From Myxococcus xanthus (GTDB taxonomy: Bacteria > Myxococcota > Myxococcia > Myxococcales > Myxococcaceae): a stretch of DNA of 64,000 nucleotides. Shown here in pieces: positions 44,628 through 52,914 of this stretch (its first letter is position 1; each line of letters opens with the position of its first letter). Made by a program: the position numbers and the translations under genes. The notes under the pieces were generated by a model. The model was not told where the DNA came from, ran no database searches, and saw only the letters and a list, made by a program, of their open reading frames with translations. Location of the stretch: contig NZ_CP017174.1 in assembly GCF_006402735.1 (NCBI RefSeq), positions 1,739,001 to 1,803,000 of the forward strand, in the 5' to 3' direction.

Positions 44628-45182
44628 TCACAGCGACACGGGGCGGCGCGCGCTCAGCGCACCCTCGGGGAGGCCAGTGCGGGCCTCATAGCGCGGGACT
44701 TCACCCGTGCCCCAGGGATATTGGACGAGCAGCCCACGCTCCTCGGCCGCCTGGGTGCAGGAAGCCTGTGTGGCCAGGTCCGGGCACGCCACGACGATGG
44801 ACTGAGGCTCGGCGACCTCCGTCTCCAATTCCACCGAGGGCGGCTCGACATGAAGGGCCAGCGTCCTGGGCGCGTCGGAAGTTTGCCGTCCACCGGGCAA
44901 CACGACGAAGGCCCAGGCCGCCGCCGCGGCCAGTGCGGCACCGGCCAGGCCGGCCGTGAGACGTCGAGTCTCCCAGCGGGCCGGGCGGAGGACGTGGACG
45001 GCGGGCGCATAGGTGTTGGCGACTTCGTGGAGTTGCTCCGACAGCAGGGCTTCTTCCTGGAGCAGGCGGGCGCACGGATCACATTCCAGCGTGTGCGCCT
45101 CAAGGCTCGCGGCCTTCTCTGGTGCCAGCGCCCCCAGGATGTACTGCTCCGCGGAGTCGCGGGTGAGGTGGGGCTTAAGCAT
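44628..45182 (-). CDS. membrane anti-sigma factor, zinc-finger type
   Basis: A 184-residue protein: ZAS motif LEAHTLECDPCARLL near residue 30 (HxxxCxxC), one membrane helix (LTAGLAGAALAAAAAWAFVVL) and a short periplasmic part with two Cys. Its ATG overlaps the sigma-factor stop (8 bp), so the two are translationally coupled, as is usual for sigma/anti-sigma pairs. Confidence 0.85.
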   Translation of the reverse strand: MLKPHLTRDSAEQYILGALAPEKAASLEAHTLECDPCARLLQEEALLSEQLHEVANTYAPAVHVLRPARWETRRLTAGLAGAALAAAAAWAFVVLPGGRQTSDAPRTLALHVEPPSVELETEVAEPQSIVVACPDLATQASCTQAAEERGLLVQYPWGTGEVPRYEARTGLPEGALSARRPVSL

Positions 45183-45822
45183 GGGTTTCCTCCTCGAGCG
45201 CGGTGCGCAGCTTCTTGCGGACCTCGCACAGGATTTGCCGCACGCGCTGGACCGACAGGCCAACGCGTGAGGCGACTTCGGCATGAGGGAGTTCCTGGCC
45301 GTCACAGGCCAGGAGGAAGACGTTTCGTGCGCTGGGAGACACCTGCGCCAGCGCGGCATGGGCACGGGAGAGTTGCTCCTCGGACAGCAGGCGCCGCTCG
45401 GCGGACACCGACGGGTCCACCGGGTGGTGACGCTCCGGCAGTTCATCCACCGCCCCGGCAATGGACTCGCGACGGGCCCGTCGTGCGTCGTCCGCGGCCA
45501 GGAAGGCCGCCTGGGTGAGGGCGAGGTTGGGCAGGCGAAGCTCCGTCAGCAGCCCGCGCTGCTGTTGCTGGATGAGCCGCGCCCAGGTCTCCTGGGCCAG
45601 CTCTTGCGCCCGGTCCACCCGGACGCCACGTGCGAGCAGCGATACCACGACCCGCCGGTGATGGCGTGCGACCAGCGCGTCCCAGGCCGCCCTCTCACCC
45701 GCCAGGGCGCGCCGCGCGAGGAGGGCTTCGTCCTCCCCGGGTGCCGTCGCCTCGGCCGGCTCGTCGGCTTCCTTTGACAATCGCAGCGTCGTCATCCGCA
45801 GGCCCTGCACGGCTGCACTCAT
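45175..45822 (-). CDS. ECF-type RNA polymerase sigma factor
   Basis: About 215 residues from ATG 45822 (others at 45903 and 45795). Region 2: LLARRALAGERAAWDALVARHHRRVVVSLLARGVRVDRAQELAQETWARL; region 4: AALAQVSPSARNVFLLACDGQELPHAEVASRVGLSVQRVRQILCEVRKKL. It is followed by its own anti-sigma factor. I do not see the GTCAGG/CGTC motif upstream of it, so it probably reads a different promoter. Confidence 0.85.
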   Translation of the reverse strand: MSAAVQGLRMTTLRLSKEADEPAEATAPGEDEALLARRALAGERAAWDALVARHHRRVVVSLLARGVRVDRAQELAQETWARLIQQQQRGLLTELRLPNLALTQAAFLAADDARRARRESIAGAVDELPERHHPVDPSVSAERRLLSEEQLSRAHAALAQVSPSARNVFLLACDGQELPHAEVASRVGLSVQRVRQILCEVRKKLRTALEEETHA

Positions 45823-45945
45823 GCCGTCTTCCCGTCGCTCAGAGGCGTCCGGGGAGCACGCCTGCTCCCCAGTGTCCCCAGAACGTGTGTCCGGCGCGGA
45901 CATATCGATGGGGGCAGGGAAGATGTGGGGCGGGGTGGGCAAGGG

Positions 45946-46431
45946 TCAGTTGACGGCGGGACTGTCTCCCGACGCCCAGCGGAGGTTGGAGAGCTTCACC
46001 ACGCCCTGGCAGCGGCCGCACACACGGCCTTCACCGTCGTACACCCGGGCGGTGGCGAAGAGGAGGGACACCGTCTGGCTGTCGATTTCAGACTCCACGC
46101 GCAGACTGTCGCCGGTGACAGCGCGCTCGAAGCTCATGGACAACTGCACGGTGGCGCAGCGCCGGCCTGGGTCCACCAGGGCGCCGGTGCAGCCCACGGC
46201 GTAGTCGAAGAGGGCGGCGAGGATGCCTCCGTTGACGGCGCTGGCACTGCCGGCGCCGCCCCGGTGTTCGGGCCGAAGTTCGGGGATGGTGACGACCACC
46301 TTCCGGCCTTCCGGGAAGCTGAGTTGCGCGCCGAAGAGGCGCAGGGTGAGGCTCTGGGAGAACTGCTCGGCGTAACGGTCCAGGTCAGCCTGGGAAGGCC
46401 TCGTAGGGGCGCCGGACGTGGAGTCGGACAT
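45946..46431 (-). CDS. PaaI-like hot-dog thioesterase
   Basis: A 161-residue protein with the PaaI/YbgC pattern: SASAVNGGILAALFDYAVGCTG, where N-G-G and D mark the active site, and ATVQLSMSFERAVTGDSLRVESEI. Such enzymes cleave acyl-CoA thioesters; substrate unknown. Divergent from pcrA with 117 bp between them. Confidence 0.85.
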   Translation of the reverse strand: MSDSTSGAPTRPSQADLDRYAEQFSQSLTLRLFGAQLSFPEGRKVVVTIPELRPEHRGGAGSASAVNGGILAALFDYAVGCTGALVDPGRRCATVQLSMSFERAVTGDSLRVESEIDSQTVSLLFATARVYDGEGRVCGRCQGVVKLSNLRWASGDSPAVN

Positions 46432-46548
46432 GGAGGCGCACCATTATATAAGCGCACCACATGCCTTGGGGGCCGGGCGGCCGGGCGGGACTGCGGAAGG
46501 GCGCCCATTGGTGGGGGAAAGACGTTAGAAGCATGGGTTCCCTCCCGA

Positions 46549-48897
46549 ATGTCTCCCGCGAACCCACACGAATCCGCCCTCCTCGAAGACCTCAATGCGC
46601 CACAGCGCGAGGCCGTGTTGCATGGTGACGGCCCCCTGCTCGTCCTGTCAGGGGCGGGCAGCGGCAAGACGCGCGTCATCACCCGGCGCGTGGCGTATCT
46701 GGTGAAGGTCCACAACGTCTACCCGTGGCGCATCCTGGCCGTCACCTTCACCAACAAGGCGGCGCGGGAGATGCGCGAGCGCCTGGTGCACTTGCTGGGG
46801 GCCCAGGCGAACGAGCTGGTGGTGAGCACCTTCCACTCGGCGGCGGCGCAGATTCTCCGCCGCGAGGCGGAGCACGTGGGGCTCACCCGCTCCTTCGTCA
46901 TCTACGACGACTCGGACCAGCTCAACGTGGTGAAGCGCGCCATGCGCGAGGCGGGCATCGAGTCCATGCAGCCGCGCGAAATCCTCCACCGCATCGACCA
47001 GGAGAAGAACGCGGCCCGGCTGCCGGAGCACATGCAGGTCGCGCCCGGCGACGAGCGGGGCCAACTGGTGCGCAAGGTGTACGCGGCCTACCAGGAGCGG
47101 CTGCGCGCGGCCAACGCGGTGGACTTCGGAGACCTGCTGCTCCTGCTGGTGACGCTGTTCCGCACCCGGCCGGACGTGCTGGAGAACTACCGGCGCCGCT
47201 TCCATCACGTGATGGTGGATGAGTTCCAGGACACCAACCCGGTGCAGTACGCGCTGCTGAAGCAGCTGGCGCCGCCCCCTTCCGCCAACCTGGTGGTGGT
47301 GGGAGACGACGACCAGTCCATCTACCGGTGGCGTGGCGCGGACGTGGACAACATCCTCGGCTTCCCGCGGCAGTACCCCGGCGCGAAGGTGGTGAAGCTG
47401 GAGCAGAACTACCGCTCCGACCAGAACATCCTGGACGCGGCGCACGAGGTCATCCGAAAGAACACGCGGCGCATGGAGAAGAAGCTCTGGTCCGAGCGCC
47501 AGCGGGGCCAGACGCTCAACCTGATGCTCAACCGCGATGAGCGGGCCGAGGGGCAGGAGGTGGCGCGGCAGATTCTGGCGCTGCAGCGGGAGGGCTTCAT
47601 CAAGCTCTCCAGCATGGCGGTGTTCTACCGGGCCAATGCGCAGAGCCGCGTGCTGGAAGAGGCGCTGCGCCTGGCGCGCGTCCCGTACACCCTGGTGAGC
47701 GGACGCAGCTTCTACGACCGGGCGGAAGTGCGGGATGCCTCCGCGTATCTGCGGCTGATGGTGAACCCGCGCTCGGACGCGGACCTGCTGCGCATCATCA
47801 ACATCCCGGCGCGTGGCATCGGCGATACCACGGTGGAGCGGGTGACGGACTTCGCCAATTCGCGCGGCGTGAGCCTCTACGAGGCCTTGTCCCAGCCGGA
47901 GCAGATTCCCGCGCTCAATGGTGCCGCGGTGAAGCGGCTCAAGGGCTTCCGCAACCTGCTGGAGTCCCTGACGGCCTTCGCCCAGACGAACGAGGAAGCA
48001 GCGGGCGCGGTGGACCAGATGCTGCGCGAGACGAAGCTGGTGGAGACGCTTCAGGCCGAGGGCAGCGACGAGTCTCAGACGCGCGCGGAGAACCTCCGCG
48101 AGTTCCTGGGCGCGGCGCAGGAGTTCGACCTGAACCGGGCCGCCGCGGCGGTGGCGGCCGCGGCGAATCCCCCCAGCGACGTTCCTCCCGAAGTGGACGC
48201 GGCCCCGCTGACGGCGGACGTGCCGGCGCTGCAGGCTTTCCTGGAGCAGATTTCGCTGGTGGGCGAGGCGGACGCGGAGGTGGGCGAGGGCCGGGTGGCG
48301 CTGATGACGCTGCACGCGGCCAAGGGCCTGGAGTTCGACGCCGTCTTCCTCACCGGCATGGAGGAGAACGTCTTCCCGCACTCGCGCGCGGTGAAGTCGG
48401 AGTCCACGTTCCTGAACGAGGTCGCCTCGACGGATGGGGAGCCCTCGGAGGAGATGGCCGAGGAGCGGCGCCTCTGCTACGTGGGCTTCACGCGTGCGCG
48501 AAAGCGGCTCTTCGTGAGCCTGGCGCAGTGCCGCTCGCTGTTCGGTGAGCTGCGCTACAACGCGCCCAGCCGCTTCCTGCGGGACGTGCCGCCGGCGCTG
48601 TTCGGCATCAGCGAGCAGGAAGTCCCCGAAGCGCCTCGACCCATGGTGCCCTCGACGCCGCGCAAGCGGACCTGGGATGAGGACGACGGGCCGCGCATCG
48701 ACCGCTCGTACTCGCAGGCGTCGGACATGGACGGCGTGGGCGGGGACGTGCGCGGCATGCGCGTGCGCCACGAGCAGTTCGGCGTGGGCCGCGTGGTGTC
48801 CGCGGACGGCAACGGCCCCAACGCGAAGGTGACGGTGGAGTTCGGCGGAGGCGTGGGCCTCAAGCGCATCATCGCCCGTTTCCTGATACCGGGCTGA
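46549..48897 (+). CDS. pcrA: UvrD/PcrA/Rep-type SF1 DNA helicase
   Basis: A 782-residue 3'-to-5' helicase with all SF1A motifs: LNAPQREAV (Q motif), SGAGSGKTRV (I), TFTNKAAREMRERL (Ia), DEFQDTNPVQ (II), VGDDDQSIYRWRGA (III), LEQNYRSDQNIL (IV), LMTLHAAKGLEFDAVF (V), CYVGFTRARKRLF (VI). The C-terminal 60 residues (GMRVRHEQFGVGRVVSADGNG) are the Tudor-like RNA-polymerase-binding part of PcrA. The ATG at 46549 lacks a strong SD. Confidence 0.93.
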   Translation: MSPANPHESALLEDLNAPQREAVLHGDGPLLVLSGAGSGKTRVITRRVAYLVKVHNVYPWRILAVTFTNKAAREMRERLVHLLGAQANELVVSTFHSAAAQILRREAEHVGLTRSFVIYDDSDQLNVVKRAMREAGIESMQPREILHRIDQEKNAARLPEHMQVAPGDERGQLVRKVYAAYQERLRAANAVDFGDLLLLLVTLFRTRPDVLENYRRRFHHVMVDEFQDTNPVQYALLKQLAPPPSANLVVVGDDDQSIYRWRGADVDNILGFPRQYPGAKVVKLEQNYRSDQNILDAAHEVIRKNTRRMEKKLWSERQRGQTLNLMLNRDERAEGQEVARQILALQREGFIKLSSMAVFYRANAQSRVLEEALRLARVPYTLVSGRSFYDRAEVRDASAYLRLMVNPRSDADLLRIINIPARGIGDTTVERVTDFANSRGVSLYEALSQPEQIPALNGAAVKRLKGFRNLLESLTAFAQTNEEAAGAVDQMLRETKLVETLQAEGSDESQTRAENLREFLGAAQEFDLNRAAAAVAAAANPPSDVPPEVDAAPLTADVPALQAFLEQISLVGEADAEVGEGRVALMTLHAAKGLEFDAVFLTGMEENVFPHSRAVKSESTFLNEVASTDGEPSEEMAEERRLCYVGFTRARKRLFVSLAQCRSLFGELRYNAPSRFLRDVPPALFGISEQEVPEAPRPMVPSTPRKRTWDEDDGPRIDRSYSQASDMDGVGGDVRGMRVRHEQFGVGRVVSADGNGPNAKVTVEFGGGVGLKRIIARFLIPG

Positions 48898-48905
48898 GAA
48901 GGGGT

Positions 48906-49044
48906 CACCCGAGTGGACAAGCCGGTTTGGAGACTTGTCAGCTTGAAGGCTGGTGCCGTCGACCACTTGGCTACCCCTCCTCGCGGAGGGGGCTGGATTC
49001 GAACCAGCGAAGTCCTAAGCGTGTAGGGCCTGTCCGGCCGGGTG
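48906..49044 (-). ncRNA. Y-RNA-like, circularly permuted tRNA-like RNA 3 with long variable arm
   Basis: Outer helix CACCCG (49044-49039) with CGGGTG (48911-48906), a covarying version of GCGCCCG/CGGGCGC in the other two. GGCC-GGACA-GGCC hairpin; CTACACGC as in RNA 2; T arm GCTGG-TTCGAAT-CCAGC; 3' acceptor CCCCTCC; GNRA tetraloop GCGA; 5' acceptor GGAGGGG, 7 perfect pairs; D arm GCC/GGC with GG loop; anticodon-like CAGC-CTTCAA-GCTG; then a long variable-type arm GACAAG/CTTGTC. It lies on the minus strand just past the pcrA stop and 11 bp from a promoter motif. Confidence 0.7.
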
Positions 49045-49054
49045 TGGTGGGAGT

Positions 49055-49080
49055 GACGAAAGAAAGCCCGCGCGCCTGAC
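49055..49080 (-). promoter_or_regulatory. ECF-type promoter motif for tRNA-like RNA 3
   Basis: GTCAGG (49080-49075), 16 bp, CGTC (49058-49055) on the minus strand; its -10 element is 11 bp before the outer helix of RNA 3, a good distance for a transcription start. Confidence 0.55.
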
Positions 49081-49112
49081 AGGGCGAATGCGCTGGTGGC
49101 AGAGTCCGGCGC

Positions 49113-49574
49113 GTGAGACTCGCCTCGCTGACCTGGTGCCTCCTGCTGGTGTGGTGTGGCTTCGGCTGTTCGCGAAGCTTCTCCTCGCAGGACCTCGGTG
49201 TGCAGTACGAGCCGCCCTCGGGCATGGGCCTGCGCTCTGTGGCGGCCGGGCCCCCGGCGCTGGCCCGCTTTGACGGGGGATTGGAGCTGCGCTCGGTGCG
49301 CGGCGCGGCGCCCGCCCTGGATGCGGGGCCGGAGGCCGTGCTGGCGGCGGGGTTGAAGGCGCCCGGAAAGTTGCTCCAGGACACGGAGGGCACGCTCCCG
49401 GCGGGGCCCGTGGCGCGCTACGAATTCTCACAGACGGGCGGCTCGCGCACGCTGGTGTACTTTGTGCCCAGGAAGGACGGCTTCGTGCTGGTCACCTTCT
49501 CCGCGCCCGAGCGTGACTACGGCGCGCTGTCCGCCCGCGTGGAGCGCTCGCTGTCGACGCTGCGGACGTGGTGA
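49113..49574 (+). CDS. small lipoprotein
   Basis: A 153-residue protein from GTG 49113, signal with lipobox GFGC. The mature part is a beta-rich domain of the PsbP/DUF type (VQYEPPSGMGLRS... GFVLVTFSAPERDYGALSARVERSLSTLR), a pattern of secreted proteins that fold on a lipid anchor. Function unknown. Confidence 0.65.
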   Translation: MRLASLTWCLLLVWCGFGCSRSFSSQDLGVQYEPPSGMGLRSVAAGPPALARFDGGLELRSVRGAAPALDAGPEAVLAAGLKAPGKLLQDTEGTLPAGPVARYEFSQTGGSRTLVYFVPRKDGFVLVTFSAPERDYGALSARVERSLSTLRTW

Positions 49575-49605
49575 GTCCCGCGACGGTGTCCTGACGGAGG
49601 GCGGC

Positions 49606-50697
49606 TCAAGGGTCGGTCTTGCGCAGCCGCCATGACAGCACGCGTCCGTCCAGGCCCAGGACGATGACCTGGTCACCCAGCACCACGGGGCGGGTGCGCA
49701 GCGGCGTATCCGCGCGGACCGAGAAGGCCTGTGCCCAGGTCGCCGAGTTCAACGCGATGAGCCGTCCCTGACGCCCGCTGGTGGGCACCAGAAGCAGGTC
49801 CTCCCGCACCGGTGTCACCTCCGAGACGAGCGGGTCGGGCAGCGTGACGCGCGCCACCTCCTTTCCGTCCGAAGGGGACAGGCCGACGAGCGCGGAGGCC
49901 TCCCCAGCCGTGCCGACCCACACCGTTCCCAGCGCCAGCGACGGGGGACTGCTCAGGGCCTCCGCGGGGGCCTGCTCCCACAGGGACGTGCCGTCCCCGA
50001 GCCGCAGCGCCAGGACGTGGCCCTGGCGGGTGCTCACGTAGAGTGTGTCCTGCCACAACGTCATCCCCAGCACGTCCTGGATGTTCCGCTGCCAGCGCTT
50101 CGCCCCATCCTGGGTGGCCAGGGCCATCAGCCCGGCGTCACCGAGCGCCACCACCAGCAAGCCGTCCTGGAGGACCGGCACGGGATATCCGCGGGGCGCG
50201 GCCGTCGGCTCGGGCATTCCGGGTGGGGGGCGCTCCCAGTCCGTCTTTCCCGTGTCCGTGAAGAGGGAGCGGACGGCCCCATCCGGCGCGACGAGGAAGA
50301 CGAATTTCCCCTCCGCATCCGCCACAGGTGCGGTAAGGACGGGGGGCTCTCCGGTGAGGCGCCATTGTACCGCGCCATCCGCGAGAGTCAGCCGGACCAG
50401 GTCTCCGCCCACCGTCCCGGCGATGACGCTGTCTCCCAGCAGGGCAGGGCGTGTGGCCACCTCCCGGTCCATGGCGGCCCGCCAGGCGACTCGGCCGCTC
50501 CGCTCCAGGCGGACGACGGTGCCGGCCTCATTGGCGGTGAGGACGCCGTCCGGCAGGGCCACCAGCCCCGCTCGAGACGAGGCGTCCGTGGAATGGCGGA
50601 AGTCGCTCGTCGCGGGTTCCCGGCACCCCATGACGGCCACCAGTGTCAGCGCCAGGGCGGGCAGCAAGGGCGTGCATGGACAGGCGCGAGACGACAT
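49606..50697 (-). CDS. PQQ-type beta-propeller lipoprotein, BamB-like
   Basis: A 363-residue lipoprotein (lipobox VMGC). Repeats of the form RVAWRAAMDREVATRPALLGDSVIAGTVGGDLVRL and KRWQRNIQDVLGMTLWQDTLYVSTRQGHVLAL are PQQ-type propeller blades, as in BamB. BamB-like proteins help outer-membrane protein assembly, but this family also has other roles in myxobacteria. Divergent from the adenosine deaminase gene. Confidence 0.8.
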   Translation of the reverse strand: MSSRACPCTPLLPALALTLVAVMGCREPATSDFRHSTDASSRAGLVALPDGVLTANEAGTVVRLERSGRVAWRAAMDREVATRPALLGDSVIAGTVGGDLVRLTLADGAVQWRLTGEPPVLTAPVADAEGKFVFLVAPDGAVRSLFTDTGKTDWERPPPGMPEPTAAPRGYPVPVLQDGLLVVALGDAGLMALATQDGAKRWQRNIQDVLGMTLWQDTLYVSTRQGHVLALRLGDGTSLWEQAPAEALSSPPSLALGTVWVGTAGEASALVGLSPSDGKEVARVTLPDPLVSEVTPVREDLLLVPTSGRQGRLIALNSATWAQAFSVRADTPLRTRPVVLGDQVIVLGLDGRVLSWRLRKTDP

Positions 50698-50732
50698 GGT
50701 TTGGAGGATGGCGCAAGGAAGGAACTTGGACC

Positions 50733-51893
50733 ATGCCTACCATTCGTGATGACGAGATTCCCAGCGCCACCGGCATTCCCTCGTCCGCCCGGCGGACGGA
50801 CTTCGTGCCACCGCCCACCCTGGCGGTGACGGAAGAGCTGCTGCGCGCGCTGCCCAAGACGGACCTCCACTGCCACCTGGACGGGTCCATGCGCCTGAAG
50901 ACCATCCTGGAGCTGGCCGAGCAGCAGAAAATCAAGCTGCTCGCCGACACCGAGGATGGCTTGGCCAAGGCCATCCACATGGGCGAGGTGTGCGAGAGCC
51001 TGGAGGAGTACCTCGTCGCCTTCGACGTGACGCTCTCCGTGCTCCAGACGGCCGAGTCCCTCTACCGCGCCGCCTACGAGCTGGCCGTGGACGCCGCCGC
51101 GGAGAACGTGCGCTGGCTGGAGGTCCGCTATTCGCCCGCGCTGCACCTGCAGAAGGGGCTGAAGATGACCACGGTCATCGACTCCGTGCTGGAGGGCCTG
51201 CGCGCCGCGAAGCGGGAGACGGGCATCAAGTGCGGCGTCATCGTCTGCGGCATCCGCCACATCAACCCGCAGACGTCCATGCGGCTGGCGGAGCTGGCGG
51301 TGGCCTACAAGAACCGCGGCGTCATCGGCTTCGACCTGGCCGGCGCGGAGGCGAGCTTCCCGGCGAAGGACCACCGGGACGCCTTCCAGCTCATCCTCAA
51401 GAACAACGTCAACTGCACCGCGCACGCGGGCGAGGCCTACGGACCCGAGTCCATCTCCCAGGCCATCCACAACCTGGGCGCGCACCGCATCGGCCACGGC
51501 ACGCGGCTGCGCGAGGACGGGGACCTGCTCAACTACGTCAACGACCACCGCATCCCGCTGGAGGTGTGCCCCACCTCCAACGTGCAGACGGGCGCCGTGA
51601 CGAGCCTGTCAGCGCACCCGCTGAAGTTCTACTTCGACTACGGCCTGCGGGTGACCATCAACACGGACAACCGCCTCATCACCGACACCACGGTGACCAA
51701 GGAGCTGTGGACGGCGCACTCCGCGCTGGGCCTGTCGCTGGAGGACCTGACCACCATCCTCGTCTCCGGCTTCAAGAGCGCCTTCCTCCCGTTCCGGGAG
51801 AAGCAGGACATGCTGCGGGCGGTGAACGAGGAGATCGCCCAGACGCTGGCGGCCTTCGACCAGAAGCGGCACCTGGTGAAGCAGCCCGCTTGA
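50733..51893 (+). CDS. add: adenosine deaminase family protein
   Basis: A 386-residue protein. Metal ligands in TDLHCHLDGSMR, His and Glu in CTAHAGEAYGPE, His in AHRIGHGTRL and the Asp in TINTDNRLITDT, all in the order of adenosine/adenine deaminases. It converts adenosine to inosine, or acts on adenine. ATG 50733 follows GGAAGGAA. The next gene is an SDR, 80 bp later. Confidence 0.92.
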   Translation: MPTIRDDEIPSATGIPSSARRTDFVPPPTLAVTEELLRALPKTDLHCHLDGSMRLKTILELAEQQKIKLLADTEDGLAKAIHMGEVCESLEEYLVAFDVTLSVLQTAESLYRAAYELAVDAAAENVRWLEVRYSPALHLQKGLKMTTVIDSVLEGLRAAKRETGIKCGVIVCGIRHINPQTSMRLAELAVAYKNRGVIGFDLAGAEASFPAKDHRDAFQLILKNNVNCTAHAGEAYGPESISQAIHNLGAHRIGHGTRLREDGDLLNYVNDHRIPLEVCPTSNVQTGAVTSLSAHPLKFYFDYGLRVTINTDNRLITDTTVTKELWTAHSALGLSLEDLTTILVSGFKSAFLPFREKQDMLRAVNEEIAQTLAAFDQKRHLVKQPA

Positions 51894-51973
51894 TGACGTG
51901 ACGTCCGGCGTCCCGGCCCCGTGCGAGGTGCAGTCGCCTCGCGGGGCCGGCGCCGGCCGCGAGGAGGTGGCAC

Positions 51974-52753
51974 GTGGACCTGGAACTGGGTGGCAAGGTG
52001 GTACTGGTGACGGGTGGCTCGGAGGGGCTGGGGGCTGCGGTGGCCCGGCGGCTCGTCCGGGAGGGCGCGAAGGTGGCGCTCTGTGCCCGCGGGGCGGAGC
52101 GGCTGGAGGCCACCGCCGCGGCCCTGCGCGCCGAGGGTGGGGATGTGCTCACCGTCCAGGCCGACGTGTCACGTGCGTGGGAAGTGGAGCACTTCGTGGA
52201 TGCCGCCCACGCGCGCTTCGGACGCATCGACGGGCTGGTGAACAACGCGGGCACCGCGGCGGGCCGGCCCTTCGCCTCGGTGAGTGACGCGGAGTGGGAG
52301 GCCGACCTCCAGCTCAAGGTCTTCGCGGCGATTCGTGCCTCGCGGCAGGCGCTGCCCTTCCTGAAGGAGTCGGGGAGCGGCGCCATCGTCAACGTGCTGG
52401 CCATCGCGGCGAAGACGCCGGGCGCAAACTCCACGCCGTCGTCGGTGTCTCGCGCGGCGGGGCTCGCCTTGACGAAGGCGCTGTCCAAGGAGTTGGGCCC
52501 CCACGCCATCCGGGTGAACGCGGTGCTGGTGGGCATCATCGAAAGTGGCCAGTGGGCGCGTCGTGCCAAGGAGGTGGGCAAGCCCGTGGAGTCCTTCCAG
52601 CAGGAGATGGCGCGTCACGCCGGAATTCCGCTGGGCCGGGTGGGGAAGGCGGAGGAGTTCGCGGACACCGTGGCCTTCTTGCTGTCACCCCGCGGTGGCT
52701 ACATCAGCGGCGCGGCCATCAACGTGGATGGCGGCCTGTCCGCGGCCGTCTGA
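51974..52753 (+). CDS. short-chain dehydrogenase/reductase
   Basis: A 259-residue SDR from GTG 51974, with GAGGAGG before it. Nucleotide motif TGGSEGLG, NNAG at GLVNNAGTA. The catalytic Tyr-x3-Lys position reads SSVSRAAGLALTKALSKELG, with Ser-Ser-Val-Ser in place of YxxSK, so the usual Tyr is absent and catalysis may be impaired. C-terminal GAAINVDGGLSA is typical. Substrate unknown. Confidence 0.8.
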   Translation: MDLELGGKVVLVTGGSEGLGAAVARRLVREGAKVALCARGAERLEATAAALRAEGGDVLTVQADVSRAWEVEHFVDAAHARFGRIDGLVNNAGTAAGRPFASVSDAEWEADLQLKVFAAIRASRQALPFLKESGSGAIVNVLAIAAKTPGANSTPSSVSRAAGLALTKALSKELGPHAIRVNAVLVGIIESGQWARRAKEVGKPVESFQQEMARHAGIPLGRVGKAEEFADTVAFLLSPRGGYISGAAINVDGGLSAAV

Positions 52754-52762
52754 TGTCCCTTC

Positions 52763-52787
52763 GTCAGGAACGGGCCGGGTGCCCGTG
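52763..52787 (+). promoter_or_regulatory. weaker ECF-type promoter motif upstream of rtcB
   Basis: GTCAGG at 52763-52768 followed by AACGGG, then after 15 bp CGTG (52784-52787) where the others have CGTC. 128 bp before the rtcB ATG. Confidence 0.4.
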
Positions 52788-52914
52788 TGTGGACGGTGAA
52801 GACGGCTTCGCGCCGTCTGGCGACCGCGGCTGCTGACCCCAGGTCCCTCATCTCTCCGTCACGTCCCCCTGGCAGGTCCACGCAAAGGACCCCGGGGCAT
52901 TCCTGAGTTGGGTC

